This document shows, one piece after another, positions 17,697 through 26,177 of a stretch of 64,000 nt of DNA. Position 1 is the stretch's first letter. Each line of letters starts with the position of its first letter. The stretch lies in assembly GCF_016735515.1 (NCBI RefSeq), contig NZ_JAERQZ010000001.1:2530746-2594745 (forward strand). The letters run 5' to 3'. The notes beneath the pieces were generated by a model that was given only the letters and a program-made list of their open reading frames with translations, ran no database searches and had not been told where the DNA came from. Position numbers and translations under genes: made by a program. The DNA comes from Piscinibacter sp. HJYY11 (lineage in GTDB: Bacteria; Pseudomonadota; Gammaproteobacteria; Burkholderiales; Burkholderiaceae_C).

Positions 17697-19292
17697 TCAG
17701 TCCTTGCGGCGCAGGGGCAGGGTCATCAGCATGAGGATCAGCGCGACGGCCAGCAAGGGCCACAACCCGTAGCGCGACGCCCACCATGCATAGGGCGTGA
17801 GGCCCTGGCGGCCTTCGACCTTGGCGTCGAGCACGCCTTGGGTGAACGGCGGCAGCGAATGGGTGACCACGCCGTGGTGGTCGATCACGACCGTGGCGCC
17901 GGTGTTGGTGGCGCGCAGCATCGGGCGCTGGAACTCGAGCGAGCGCATGCGCGAGATGATCTGGTGCTGGCTCACCGCGATCGTGTCGCCGAACCAGGCG
18001 ATGTTGCTCATGTTGGCGAAGATGGTGGGGGCCTCGTTCATGTCGAGGAAGCGGGCCGCCAGCTCCTCGCCGAACAGGTCCTCGTAGCAGATGTTGGGCG
18101 CGATTCGTTCGCCCTTGAAGGCAAACGACGGTGGCACCCGCGGCCCGCGGCTGAAGTCGCCCAGCGGGATGTTCATCATCTGGGTGAACCACCGGAAGCC
18201 CGTGGGGATGAACTCGCCGAAGGGCACCAGGTGGTGCTTGTCGTAGCGGTACCAGCCGCCCGGCCACTTGACGGTGTCGCTCGAGACCCCGACGACCGAG
18301 TTGGTGTAACCCGCCTCGAAGCTGCCGAGCGGCCGACCGATCAGCGCCGCCTGGCTGCCCTGGAAGTGCAGCGCGAGCGGCTTCCAGTAGTTGGCCGGCA
18401 GCTGCTCGGGCAGGAGCGGCACCACGGTCTCGGGCCCGACGACGAGTTCGCCCTTGGCGGCCAGCAGCTGGCGCTGCGCCCACTCGAGGGTCTGCGGCAA
18501 GGCGGTTTCGGCGAACTTCTGGTCCTGCGGCACGTTGCTCTGCAGCAGCGTCACCGACAGCGTGCCGGTGGCCCGCGTGAAGGGCACGGGCTTGATCAGC
18601 GCCAGCGCCACCAGCGCCGTCGCACTCACGCCGAAGCCGAGCACCGCACCGGCACCACCGCGGCCCGCGACCCGCATGCCCAGCACGAGCCCGGCACCGA
18701 GTGCGGCACAAACGAAACCGATGCCATAGACCCCGATCCATGGCGCGAGGTTGGCCACGGGGCTGTCGACGTGGGCGTAACCCGAGGCCGCCCAGGGGAA
18801 GCCGGTGAAGATCACCCCGCGGGCCAGTTCGGCGAGCATCCAGCAGGCCGCGAAAAGCAGCGCGTCGAGCAGCGCGCGATGGCGCCGCAGGCGTGCAAAC
18901 ACCGCCATGGTGGCCGCCAGATACAGCCCGAGAAAGGCATTCAGCGCCAACACCGCAGCAGCCGACATCCACGCCGGCAAGCCGCCGTACTGGTGCATGC
19001 TGACGTAGAGCCACCAGGTGCCCGCCACGCCCCACGCGGTGGCGAAGACCCAGCCGACCAGGGCCGCCCGCGCGGGGCTGGCACGGCTCACCTGCCAGGC
19101 CAGGCCGGCAGCGCAGAGAAGCTGCAGCCACCAGACGGCCGGGTAGGCCGTGGGCAAGGCATGCGCGGCGCCAAGGAGCAGGGCCAGGAAGATGTCGAGG
19201 CCCAGCAACAGGCTGTCGGAGCCGGTGCTGCGTGGCGCCCTGCGCCGCCCGGAGTTGGAGGGGTCCTTGGCGGAAGCGCGGTCACGCACCAT
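17697..19292 (-). CDS. lnt: Apolipoprotein N-acyltransferase
   Basis: Inner-membrane enzyme that adds the third acyl chain to lipoproteins, 531 aa from ATG 19292. This start overlaps the corC end by 11 bases; upstream frame is corC shadow. Six or more membrane segments fill the first 230 residues. A nitrilase-like domain then carries the catalytic Glu (VVGPETVVPLLPEQ), a Lys near the middle, and the Cys in NICYEDLFGEE. The corC-lnt pair is conserved across proteobacteria. Confidence 0.95.
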   Translation of the reverse strand: MVRDRASAKDPSNSGRRRAPRSTGSDSLLLGLDIFLALLLGAAHALPTAYPAVWWLQLLCAAGLAWQVSRASPARAALVGWVFATAWGVAGTWWLYVSMHQYGGLPAWMSAAAVLALNAFLGLYLAATMAVFARLRRHRALLDALLFAACWMLAELARGVIFTGFPWAASGYAHVDSPVANLAPWIGVYGIGFVCAALGAGLVLGMRVAGRGGAGAVLGFGVSATALVALALIKPVPFTRATGTLSVTLLQSNVPQDQKFAETALPQTLEWAQRQLLAAKGELVVGPETVVPLLPEQLPANYWKPLALHFQGSQAALIGRPLGSFEAGYTNSVVGVSSDTVKWPGGWYRYDKHHLVPFGEFIPTGFRWFTQMMNIPLGDFSRGPRVPPSFAFKGERIAPNICYEDLFGEELAARFLDMNEAPTIFANMSNIAWFGDTIAVSQHQIISRMRSLEFQRPMLRATNTGATVVIDHHGVVTHSLPPFTQGVLDAKVEGRQGLTPYAWWASRYGLWPLLAVALILMLMTLPLRRKD

Positions 19293-20175
19293 CGGTGCCC
19301 ACCGCGACTTCCGGCGCCCGCGTGACCTTGAACCAGCGCACCGCACCGCCGCGGGTGAGCATCACGGTGAAGACGAGGCTGCCAAGCGGCACCGCCTCAC
19401 CCCGCCGCGGCACCCGGCCGAGCGCCTGCGCCACCAGGCCGCCGATGGTGTCGAACTCGTCTTCGGGCAGATTGACGACGAAGGCCTCGTTGACGGCCGA
19501 GATCTCGGCGTCGCCCGCCACGCGGTGGCTACCGTCGGCGAGCGTGTAGATGCCGGTCTCGCTGTTCTTGTCGTCGAACTCGTCCTCGATCTCGCCGACG
19601 ATCTCTTCCAGCACGTCTTCGATGGTGATGAGGCCGGCGGTATTGCCGAACTCGTCGATCACCATCGCGAGGTGGTTGCGGTTGGCGCGGAAGTCGCGCA
19701 GCAGTTCATTGAGACCCTTGGACTCGGGCACGAAAACGGCCGGGCGCAAGAGCGTGCGCAGGTTGAGCTCGGGCGCACGCTGCAGCTTCAGCAGGTCTTT
19801 CGCCATCAGCGTGCCGATGATGTTCTCGCGCTTGCCCTCGTAGACGGGGAAGCGCGAGTGGCCGGTGTCGATGACCAGCTCGAGCAGCTCCTCGTAGGGC
19901 GAGTCGATGTCGAGCACGTCCATGCGCGGGGCCGCGACCATGGCATCGCCCGCGGTGAGGTCGGCCATGCGGATCACGCCTTCGAGCATCATGCGCGACT
20001 CAGGCGCGATCAGCTCGCGATGCTCCGCATCGGCCAGCGTTTCGATCAGTTCGTCTTTCGAGTCGGGGCCAGGGGAGACAAATTCGATCAGTCGCTCGAA
20101 CAAGCTGCGCTTGTCGACATGGGAGGCGTGCTTGTCAGCACCCTTGGGGTATCGACTCGGGTGAGGGTCAGCCAT
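19282..20175 (-). CDS. corC: CorC/YbeX-type CBS and transporter-associated domain protein
   Basis: Cytoplasmic protein of 297 aa with two CBS domains (about residues 65-190; GDAMVAAPRMDVLDIDSPYE and the NRNHLAMVIDEFGNTAGLITIEDVLEEIVGEIEDE block) and a C-terminal CorC_HlyC domain. It belongs to the YbeX/CorC group linked to magnesium/cobalt efflux and, in E. coli, to ribosome maintenance. Start at ATG 20175 (MADPHPSRYPKG); the open frame further upstream lies in the gap and in the divergent gene. First gene of the lnt/glyQS operon, divergent from the COG0523 GTPase gene. Confidence 0.93.
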   Translation of the reverse strand: MADPHPSRYPKGADKHASHVDKRSLFERLIEFVSPGPDSKDELIETLADAEHRELIAPESRMMLEGVIRMADLTAGDAMVAAPRMDVLDIDSPYEELLELVIDTGHSRFPVYEGKRENIIGTLMAKDLLKLQRAPELNLRTLLRPAVFVPESKGLNELLRDFRANRNHLAMVIDEFGNTAGLITIEDVLEEIVGEIEDEFDDKNSETGIYTLADGSHRVAGDAEISAVNEAFVVNLPEDEFDTIGGLVAQALGRVPRRGEAVPLGSLVFTVMLTRGGAVRWFKVTRAPEVAVGTDGA

Positions 20176-20236
20176 CAGGCCGGTGTGGGGGAAGTTCGGA
20201 CCCCAAGAGCTTAGCTGAAGCCACGGCCGGCACAGG

Positions 20237-20292
20237 CAGATGCTTGACACATCTGGTACCTTGAACCCTTTTCCGTCGCCCCCATGTGGGCG
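20237..20292 (+). promoter_or_regulatory. Leader features of the COG0523 gene: inverted repeat and hairpin
   Basis: CAGATG-N7-CATCTG (20237-20255) is a perfect inverted repeat whose spacer contains TTGACA, a good -35 sequence; I see no good -10 at normal spacing. A small hairpin, CGCCC/GGGCG around six bases, lies at 20277-20292. I looked for an AT-rich Zur-type palindrome and did not find one. Confidence 0.3.
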
Positions 20293-20320
20293 GCTTGTCT
20301 TTGCCAACCCGGGTTTCATC

Positions 20321-21364
20321 ATGAGTCTCATCCCCGCCACCATCCTCACCGGCTTCCTTGGCTCCGGAAAGACCACCCTGCTCAAACGGGTGCTCACCGA
20401 GGCGCACGGCCAGAAGATCGCCGTGGTGGAAAACGAGTTCGGCGACGAGAACATCGACAACGAGATCCTGGTGCAGGACAGCAACGAGCAGATCATCCAG
20501 CTGAACAACGGCTGCGTCTGCTGCACCATCCGCGAAGACTTGCGCACCACCCTCTCCGACCTGGCCGCCAAGCGCCGCAAGGGCGAGTTGACCTTCGACC
20601 GGGTGGTGATCGAGACCACCGGCCTGGCCGACCCCGGCCCCGTCGCCCAGACCTTCTTCATGGACGACGAGATTGCGGAGAGCTACCTGCTCGACTCCAT
20701 CCTGACCCTCGTCGACGCCAAGCACGGCAACGACCAGCTCGACGCCCGCCAGGAAGCACGCCGCCAGATCGGCTTTGCCGACCAGATCTTCATCAGCAAG
20801 ACCGACCTGGTGGACGAAGCTTCGGTGGCTGACCTGACGCACCGCATCAAGCACATGAATCCGCGCGCGCCGCAGCGCAAGGTGCATTTCGGCGAGGTGC
20901 CGATCGCCGAGGTGTTCGACCTGCGTGGCTTCAACCTGAACGCCAAGCTCGACATCGACCCCGACTTCCTCAAGGCCGATGACCACGATCACCACCATCA
21001 CCACGACCATGATCACGACCACGAGCATGGAGAGCACTGCGACCACCCGCACCACCATGCGCACGACGACGACGTGAAATCCTTCGTCTTCCGGTCGGAG
21101 AAGCCCTTCAACCCGGCCAAGCTGGAAGACTTCCTGGGGGCCATCGTGCAGGTCTACGGACCGAAGATGCTGCGCTACAAGGGTGTTCTCTATATGAAGG
21201 GGTCCGACAAGAAGGTCATCTTCCAGGGCGTGCACCAGCTCATGGGCAGCGACCTCGGGCCTGCCTGGGCCAAGGGCGAGAAAAAGACCAGCAAGCTGGT
21301 GTTCATCGGGGTCGACCTGCCACGCGAGATCCTCGAACAAGGCCTCGAACAGTGCCTGGCCTGA
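20321..21364 (+). CDS. COG0523 (CobW-like) GTPase, putative zinc metallochaperone
   Basis: G3E GTPase of 347 aa that probably delivers metal to a client protein. The ATG at 20321 (MSLIPATILTGFLGSGKTTLL) places the Walker A loop at residues 11-19; frame upstream is leader. NGCVCCTIREDL holds the CxCC metal site, and SKTD is the base-recognition loop. A His/Asp-rich stretch (about residues 222-252) separates the GTPase from the C-terminal CobW_C domain. Such His-rich insertions are typical of zinc-linked members (YeiR/ZigA/ZNG1). It lies directly upstream of dksA on the same strand, 124 bases away with its own likely promoter between. Metal identity is inferred. Confidence 0.9.
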   Translation: MSLIPATILTGFLGSGKTTLLKRVLTEAHGQKIAVVENEFGDENIDNEILVQDSNEQIIQLNNGCVCCTIREDLRTTLSDLAAKRRKGELTFDRVVIETTGLADPGPVAQTFFMDDEIAESYLLDSILTLVDAKHGNDQLDARQEARRQIGFADQIFISKTDLVDEASVADLTHRIKHMNPRAPQRKVHFGEVPIAEVFDLRGFNLNAKLDIDPDFLKADDHDHHHHHDHDHDHEHGEHCDHPHHHAHDDDVKSFVFRSEKPFNPAKLEDFLGAIVQVYGPKMLRYKGVLYMKGSDKKVIFQGVHQLMGSDLGPAWAKGEKKTSKLVFIGVDLPREILEQGLEQCLA

Positions 21365-21403
21365 GGGTCATCGGCATGCGGTTTTCCCGGCAAACAACGT
21401 GGC

Positions 21404-21409
21404 TACAAT
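21404..21409 (+). promoter_or_regulatory. Candidate -10 element for dksA
   Basis: TACAAT about 80 bases before the dksA start. The -35 region 17 bases upstream (GTTTTC) is a weak match. The leader that would follow is GC-rich, with partly self-complementary runs before the ribosome site GAGGAGA. Confidence 0.35.
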
Positions 21410-21488
21410 CCGCGGCGCCCAAAACGGGGCTGCGGGCTGACCCAGGGCCCTGCAGAGCGGGTATAACCGCCGTTGCGAGGAGACTTCA

Positions 21489-22520
21489 GTGACCAAGACC
21501 CCGGTGAAGCGTCCCACTCCCACCAAGCCAGCGGCCAAGAAGCCAGCGCCGGCCGCCAAGAAGCCGGCCTCGAAGACCGCGGCGTCAGCGAGCAAGACCT
21601 CCGCCAAGCCGGCCGCCAGCACCAAGACCAAGGTCGCCGCCAAAGCTCCCGCCAAGACTCTCAAACCCGCCACCAAGACCCCCCCTCCGAAGCCTGCTGC
21701 CAAGTCTGTCGCCAAACCTGTCGTGAAACCCGCCGCAAAACCTGCGGCGGCGCCCGCGGCAAAACCAGCCCCCGCCAAGACCGCGCCCGCCAAGCCAGTG
21801 GCCAAGGCCGTGCCAGCAGCACCGGAACCCGTCAAAACAGTCACCGTGACCAAAGCCGCCGTACCCGCTCCTCCCGCCGAACCGCCCAAGCCTGCCAAGA
21901 CGCCGCAACCCAAGATGTCGGCTGCCGCGCGCGCCTCTGCCGCGGCCTCCACTCCGGCCCCGGTGCCGCCTGCGACGTCTCGCTTCGCAGACCGGTTCGC
22001 GCCGCCGCGCCCCCCGGCCCGCATGGTCGACCCCATCCTGGCCGATGCGGTCAAGGCGCCGCAAAAGTCCGACCCGAAGCTGGCCAACGCCTGGAAGTCC
22101 AAGTCGGGCCGCGAGCTGACCGAGGCCGAGGTGCTGGCCATGCCCGACTCGGAATACATGAACGACAAGCAGCTGGAGTTCTTCCGCGTGAAGCTGCAGA
22201 CGCTCAAGGACGACCTGCTCAGCAATGCCGGTGAAACCACCGAGCACCTGCGCGAAGACACCACGATCGTGCCCGACCCCGCCGATCGCGCCACCATCGA
22301 GGAAGAGCACGCCCTCGAGCTGCGTACACGAGACCGTGAGCGCAAGCTCCTGAAGAAGATTTCACAGTCGCTCGCGCGCATCGACGCCGGCGACTACGGC
22401 TTCTGCGACGAAACCGGCGAACCGATCGGCCTGGGTCGCCTGATCGCCCGACCGACCGCTACACTGTCCCTCGAAGCCCAGCAGCGGCGCGAGCTGAAAC
22501 AGAAGATGTTCGGCGACTGA
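21489..22520 (+). CDS. dksA: DksA with long histone-like N-terminal tail and single-Cys zinc-finger remnant
   Basis: RNA-polymerase-binding transcription factor, 343 aa against about 150 in E. coli. GTG start at 21489 after a strong ribosome site (GAGGAGA). The first roughly 165 residues are almost only Lys, Pro, Ala, Thr and Val in KPAAK-like repeats, resembling histone H1 or AlgP tails. From about residue 195 a normal DksA follows: coiled-coil arms with the acidic tip, then CDETGEPIGLGRLIARPTAT. Only the first Cys of the classical four-Cys zinc finger remains, so the fold is probably metal-independent, as in DksA2. Expected partner is RNA polymerase with ppGpp; the tail could bind DNA or RNA. 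Confidence 0.92.
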   Translation: MTKTPVKRPTPTKPAAKKPAPAAKKPASKTAASASKTSAKPAASTKTKVAAKAPAKTLKPATKTPPPKPAAKSVAKPVVKPAAKPAAAPAAKPAPAKTAPAKPVAKAVPAAPEPVKTVTVTKAAVPAPPAEPPKPAKTPQPKMSAAARASAAASTPAPVPPATSRFADRFAPPRPPARMVDPILADAVKAPQKSDPKLANAWKSKSGRELTEAEVLAMPDSEYMNDKQLEFFRVKLQTLKDDLLSNAGETTEHLREDTTIVPDPADRATIEEEHALELRTRDRERKLLKKISQSLARIDAGDYGFCDETGEPIGLGRLIARPTATLSLEAQQRRELKQKMFGD

Positions 22521-22546
22521 GGTCGCCGAGCGACAGCCCCTTCCTC

Positions 22547-24226
22547 ATGGCGGATTCGAAAGACAGCAACAGCTTCTTCCGTAAGGTGGTCAAGTTCGTG
22601 GCCAACCCGGCCACCGACTGGGCACAACTCGGCACGCCTGCCGAAGACGCCCGCGAAAGCGAATACGCCAAGTCCGAGCTGAAGGCGATGATCGAGCGCA
22701 AGCGGCGCAATGACTTCGTCCGCAAGCGCGAGTTCGACATGCTGCGCAAGGTGCGCCGCGAAGGCCTGACCGGCGAGCAGCTCGCCGCCCTCGGCGGCTC
22801 GTCGCGCCTCGACGATTCCGAAGCTCGCATGCAGGAATCGGGCGCCAAGCAGGACAGCGGCGTCAAGGCCAAGATCGACGAGATCGAGCAGCAGATGGTG
22901 GGCGATGGCCTCGCCTCGCCCTCGCCTCGCCGCACGCCCCAGTTCTACGAAGCACCCACCCAGCCGGCCGCGATGGGCTATGCCCGCACGCAGCCCGATG
23001 CAGGCACAACACCGCCCGCTCCCGAGCCACGGCCCGCCCCGGCTCGCACGGCCGTTGCGCCGGCTGCAGCTGCGCCCGTTCAGCCGGCAATGGCGCCCCT
23101 CGACCTCGACGCCGGCACCGGCAGCCAGTTCGCCGAGTTGAGCGAAGTCGCCCACGACCCCGAGCTCGACGAAGCCGTCATCGCCTTCGCCAACGCCGAC
23201 TTCGAGCTGTGCGAACAATCGCTCGCCGGCCTCACCGGCCAGGGCGGCCCGCGCGCCCAGCACGCCGAGACCTGGCTGGCGCTGTTCGACCTCTACCGCG
23301 CGATCGGCCAGCAGCACAAGTTCGAAAGCCTCGCGATCGACTATGCCCAGGCCTTCGGCTGGTCGGCCCCGCAATGGTTCTCGATGCCCAAGATGGTGGC
23401 CGAGGCCGCAAGCGAGGAGCGCCAGCCCCGCACCCGCGTCGACGGCCAGGTCGGCTGGGTCTGTCCGGCATCGCTCGACGCCGAAGCCGTGGCCAAGCTG
23501 CGTTCGCAGACGCTGCAGATGCCGCTGCCCTGGGTGTTCGACTGGAGCGGCCTGAAGAGCATCGACGTCGAAGGCGCCGCGCGCCTGTCCGAACTCTTCC
23601 GCACCTGGATGCCGCAGACGCTCGACATGCGCTGGCTGAGCGGCGAGCGCCTGCTCGACGTCATCCAGGACGCCGCGCCGACCGGCGTGCGCGATGCCGA
23701 CCCCGTCTACTGGCAACTGCGCCTGGATGTGCTGCGCATCGCCAACCGCGCGGACCAGTTCGACGAGGCCGCCATCGACTACTGCGTGACCTACGAGGTG
23801 TCGCCCCCGTCGTGGGAGCCCGTGACCTGCCAGGCCCGCATCAGCGGCGCGACGGTGAGCACGCAATCGCCGCCGATGTCGGTGGTGAGCGACGTGTCGA
23901 CCACCTTCCAGGAGTCGCAGATCATCGACGAGCCCGGCGTCGTCGAAGTGGCCCGCGTGGAGCTGTCGGGCCAGCTGGTGGGCGACATCAGCGCCACCCT
24001 CACCAAGATGAACAACGAGCTCGGCACCGCCAGCATCGTCACGGTCTCGTGCGCCAAGCTGATCCGCGTCGACTTCATCGCCGCCGGCGACCTGCTCAAT
24101 TGGGTGCTGGCACGCCGCAGCGAGAACCGCACGGTGCAATTCACCGACTCGCATCGCCTGGTTGCGCTCTTCTTCGGTGCGATGGGCATCAACGAGCATG
24201 CGAAGGTGAAAGTCCGCGTCGTCTGA
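22547..24226 (+). CDS. STAS-domain protein of unknown role
   Basis: Soluble protein of 559 aa with no signal peptide. The N-terminal 120 residues are charged and helical ([16 protein letters not shown]; many Arg/Lys/Glu), followed by an Ala/Pro-rich linker (about 130-190). A helical middle part reads [24 protein letters not shown]. The C-terminal half looks like STAS folds: [27 protein letters not shown] and, near the end, [26 protein letters not shown] domains often bind nucleotides or act as anti-sigma antagonists. The ATG lies 26 bases after dksA and 64 bases before hslV, so it may be co-transcribed with either. I recall this gene in the same place in other Burkholderiales, but its function is unknown to me. 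Confidence 0.8.
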   Translation: MADSKDSNSFFRKVVKFVANPATDWAQLGTPAEDARESEYAKSELKAMIERKRRNDFVRKREFDMLRKVRREGLTGEQLAALGGSSRLDDSEARMQESGAKQDSGVKAKIDEIEQQMVGDGLASPSPRRTPQFYEAPTQPAAMGYARTQPDAGTTPPAPEPRPAPARTAVAPAAAAPVQPAMAPLDLDAGTGSQFAELSEVAHDPELDEAVIAFANADFELCEQSLAGLTGQGGPRAQHAETWLALFDLYRAIGQQHKFESLAIDYAQAFGWSAPQWFSMPKMVAEAASEERQPRTRVDGQVGWVCPASLDAEAVAKLRSQTLQMPLPWVFDWSGLKSIDVEGAARLSELFRTWMPQTLDMRWLSGERLLDVIQDAAPTGVRDADPVYWQLRLDVLRIANRADQFDEAAIDYCVTYEVSPPSWEPVTCQARISGATVSTQSPPMSVVSDVSTTFQESQIIDEPGVVEVARVELSGQLVGDISATLTKMNNELGTASIVTVSCAKLIRVDFIAAGDLLNWVLARRSENRTVQFTDSHRLVALFFGAMGINEHAKVKVRVV

Positions 24227-24262
24227 TCGCGCGACTTTTTCTGCGACGCTCGGCTTGAACCC

Positions 24263-24277
24263 TCGGGCAACGCCCGA
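24263..24277 (+). other. Small hairpin in the hslV leader
   Basis: TCGGGC/GCCCGA with a 3-base loop ends 13 bases before the hslV start. There is no T-run, so it is not a terminator. A 5' stem-loop is known to stabilise hslVU mRNA in E. coli, and this could play the same part. Confidence 0.3.
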
Positions 24278-24290
24278 ATCTGACCCCCTC

Positions 24291-24827
24291 ATGGACCAAT
24301 ATCACGGCACGACCATCCTGAGCGTGCGCCGCGGCAATGTCGTGGCCCTTGGCGGCGACGGCCAGGTGACTCTGGGCAACGTGGTCGTCAAATCGACCGC
24401 CCGCAAGGTGCGCAAGCTCTACCGCGACCAGGTGCTCGCCGGCTTTGCCGGCGCGACCGCCGACGCCTTCACCCTCTTCGAACGCTTCGAGGCCAAGCTC
24501 GAGAAGCACCAGGGCCACCTGGTGCGCGCTGCCATCGAGCTGACCAAGGACTGGCGCACCGATCGGGTGCTGCGCCGCCTGGAAGCGATGTTGGCCGTGG
24601 CCGACAAGGACGCCTCGCTCATCATCACCGGCAACGGCGATGTGCTGGAGCCCGAGAAAGGCATCGTCGCCATCGGCTCGGGCGGCTCGTACGCGCAGGC
24701 CTCGGCGATCGCCCTGCTGCAGCACACCGAGATGGCGCCCAAGGACATCGTCAAGCGCTCGCTCGAGATCGCGGGCGACCTTTGCATCTACACCAACCAG
24801 AACCACATCATCGAGACGCTGGAATGA
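24291..24827 (+). CDS. hslV: ATP-dependent protease subunit HslV
   Basis: Proteolytic subunit of the HslVU protease, 178 aa. The start [16 protein letters not shown] means the catalytic Thr (residue 7) must be exposed by removing a six-residue leader, as in other betaproteobacterial HslV; in E. coli only Met is removed. [22 protein letters not shown] and [21 protein letters not shown] are family blocks. ATG at 24291; the open frame upstream is leader. Stop overlaps the hslU start (ATGA). Confidence 0.97.
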   Translation: MDQYHGTTILSVRRGNVVALGGDGQVTLGNVVVKSTARKVRKLYRDQVLAGFAGATADAFTLFERFEAKLEKHQGHLVRAAIELTKDWRTDRVLRRLEAMLAVADKDASLIITGNGDVLEPEKGIVAIGSGGSYAQASAIALLQHTEMAPKDIVKRSLEIAGDLCIYTNQNHIIETLE

Positions 24828-26158
24828 GCTTCAACATGACCCCGCAAGAGATCGTGTCGGAGCTCGACCGCCACATCGTCGGCCAGGCCGCCGCCAAGCG
24901 CTCGGTGGCCATCGCGCTGCGCAACCGCTGGCGCCGCCAGCAGGTCGATGAAGCGCTGCGTGGCGAGATCACCCCGAAGAACATCCTGATGATCGGACCG
25001 ACAGGCGTTGGCAAGACCGAGATCGCGCGCCGCCTGGCCAAGCTCGCCGATGCACCCTTCATCAAGGTCGAGGCGACCAAGTTCACCGAGGTGGGCTACG
25101 TCGGCAAGGACGTCGACACCATCATCCGCGACCTCGCCGAGATGGCCGTCAAGCAGGAGCGCGAGCACGCCATGCGGCGCCAGCGCGCCCGCGCCGAAGA
25201 CGCCGCCGAAGACCGGGTGCTCGACGTGCTGGTGCCGCCACCGCGAAGCGATTTCGGTCTGTCGCCCTCGCAGCCCACCGACAACACCGCCCGCCAGGTC
25301 ATGCGCAAACGCCTGCGCGAAGGGTCGCTCGACGACAAGGAAATCGAGATCGAGGTCGCCGACCCCAAGCCCATGCTCGAGATCATGGGCCCGCCCGGCA
25401 TGGACGAGATGGCCGAGCAGCTCAAGGGCATGTTCGCCAACCTCGGTGCCACGAAGAAGAAGCAGCGCAAGGTGAAGATCGCCGAGGCGCTGAAGCTGCT
25501 CACCGAAGAAGAAGCCGCCAAGCTCGTCAACGAGGACGAGATCAAGACCCGCGCCATCGCCAACACCGAGCAGAACGGCATCGTCTTCCTCGACGAGATC
25601 GACAAGGTCGCCTCGCGCCAGGAAACGAGCGGCGCCGACGTGTCGCGCCAGGGCGTGCAACGCGACCTGCTGCCGCTGGTCGAAGGCACCACCGTCAACA
25701 CCAAGTACGGCATGGTGAAGACCGACCACATCCTCTTCATCGCCTCGGGTGCCTTCCACCTCAGCAAGCCGAGCGACCTGATCCCCGAGCTGCAAGGCCG
25801 CTTCCCGATTCGCGTGGAGCTGGGCTCGCTGAGCGTCGACGACTTCGAGGCCATCCTCACGCAGACGCATGCGAGCCTGGTGAAGCAGTACCAGGCGCTG
25901 CTGGCCACCGAAGGGGTGACGCTGGAGCTCAAGCCCGACGGCATCCGCCGGCTCGCGCAGATCGCCTATGACGTGAACGAGCGCACTGAGAACATCGGCG
26001 CCCGCCGCCTGTCGACGGTGATGGAGCGGCTGCTCGACGAGGTGAGCTTCGATGCACCGAAGCTCTCGGGCCAGACGGTGTCGCTCGGCGCCACCGAAGT
26101 CGACGCCAAGCTCGGCGACCTCTCGAAGAACGAAGACCTGTCGCGCTACATCCTCTGA
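24824..26158 (+). CDS. hslU: ATP-dependent protease ATPase subunit HslU
   Basis: AAA+ unfoldase that feeds HslV, 444 aa from ATG 24824, which overlaps the hslV stop by 4 bases. Walker A is [15 protein letters not shown] and Walker [10 protein letters not shown]. The pore-loop region GYVGKDV is present, the intermediate (I) domain spans roughly residues 110-240, and the C-terminus ends LSRYIL, the tail that docks into HslV. ORF length is standard for the family. Confidence 0.97.
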   Translation: MSFNMTPQEIVSELDRHIVGQAAAKRSVAIALRNRWRRQQVDEALRGEITPKNILMIGPTGVGKTEIARRLAKLADAPFIKVEATKFTEVGYVGKDVDTIIRDLAEMAVKQEREHAMRRQRARAEDAAEDRVLDVLVPPPRSDFGLSPSQPTDNTARQVMRKRLREGSLDDKEIEIEVADPKPMLEIMGPPGMDEMAEQLKGMFANLGATKKKQRKVKIAEALKLLTEEEAAKLVNEDEIKTRAIANTEQNGIVFLDEIDKVASRQETSGADVSRQGVQRDLLPLVEGTTVNTKYGMVKTDHILFIASGAFHLSKPSDLIPELQGRFPIRVELGSLSVDDFEAILTQTHASLVKQYQALLATEGVTLELKPDGIRRLAQIAYDVNERTENIGARRLSTVMERLLDEVSFDAPKLSGQTVSLGATEVDAKLGDLSKNEDLSRYIL

Positions 26159-26177
26159 GCCGCTGAGCTCGCCGAAT

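Noticed and set aside
20176..20320. Zur box upstream of the COG0523 gene
   Set aside because: No AT-rich palindrome of the expected type; the repeats present are different.
24254..24290. Sigma-32 promoter for hslV (CTTGAA ... CCCCCTCAT)
   Set aside because: CTTGAA matches a heat-shock -35, but the spacer is about 24 bases and the start site would fall inside hslV.
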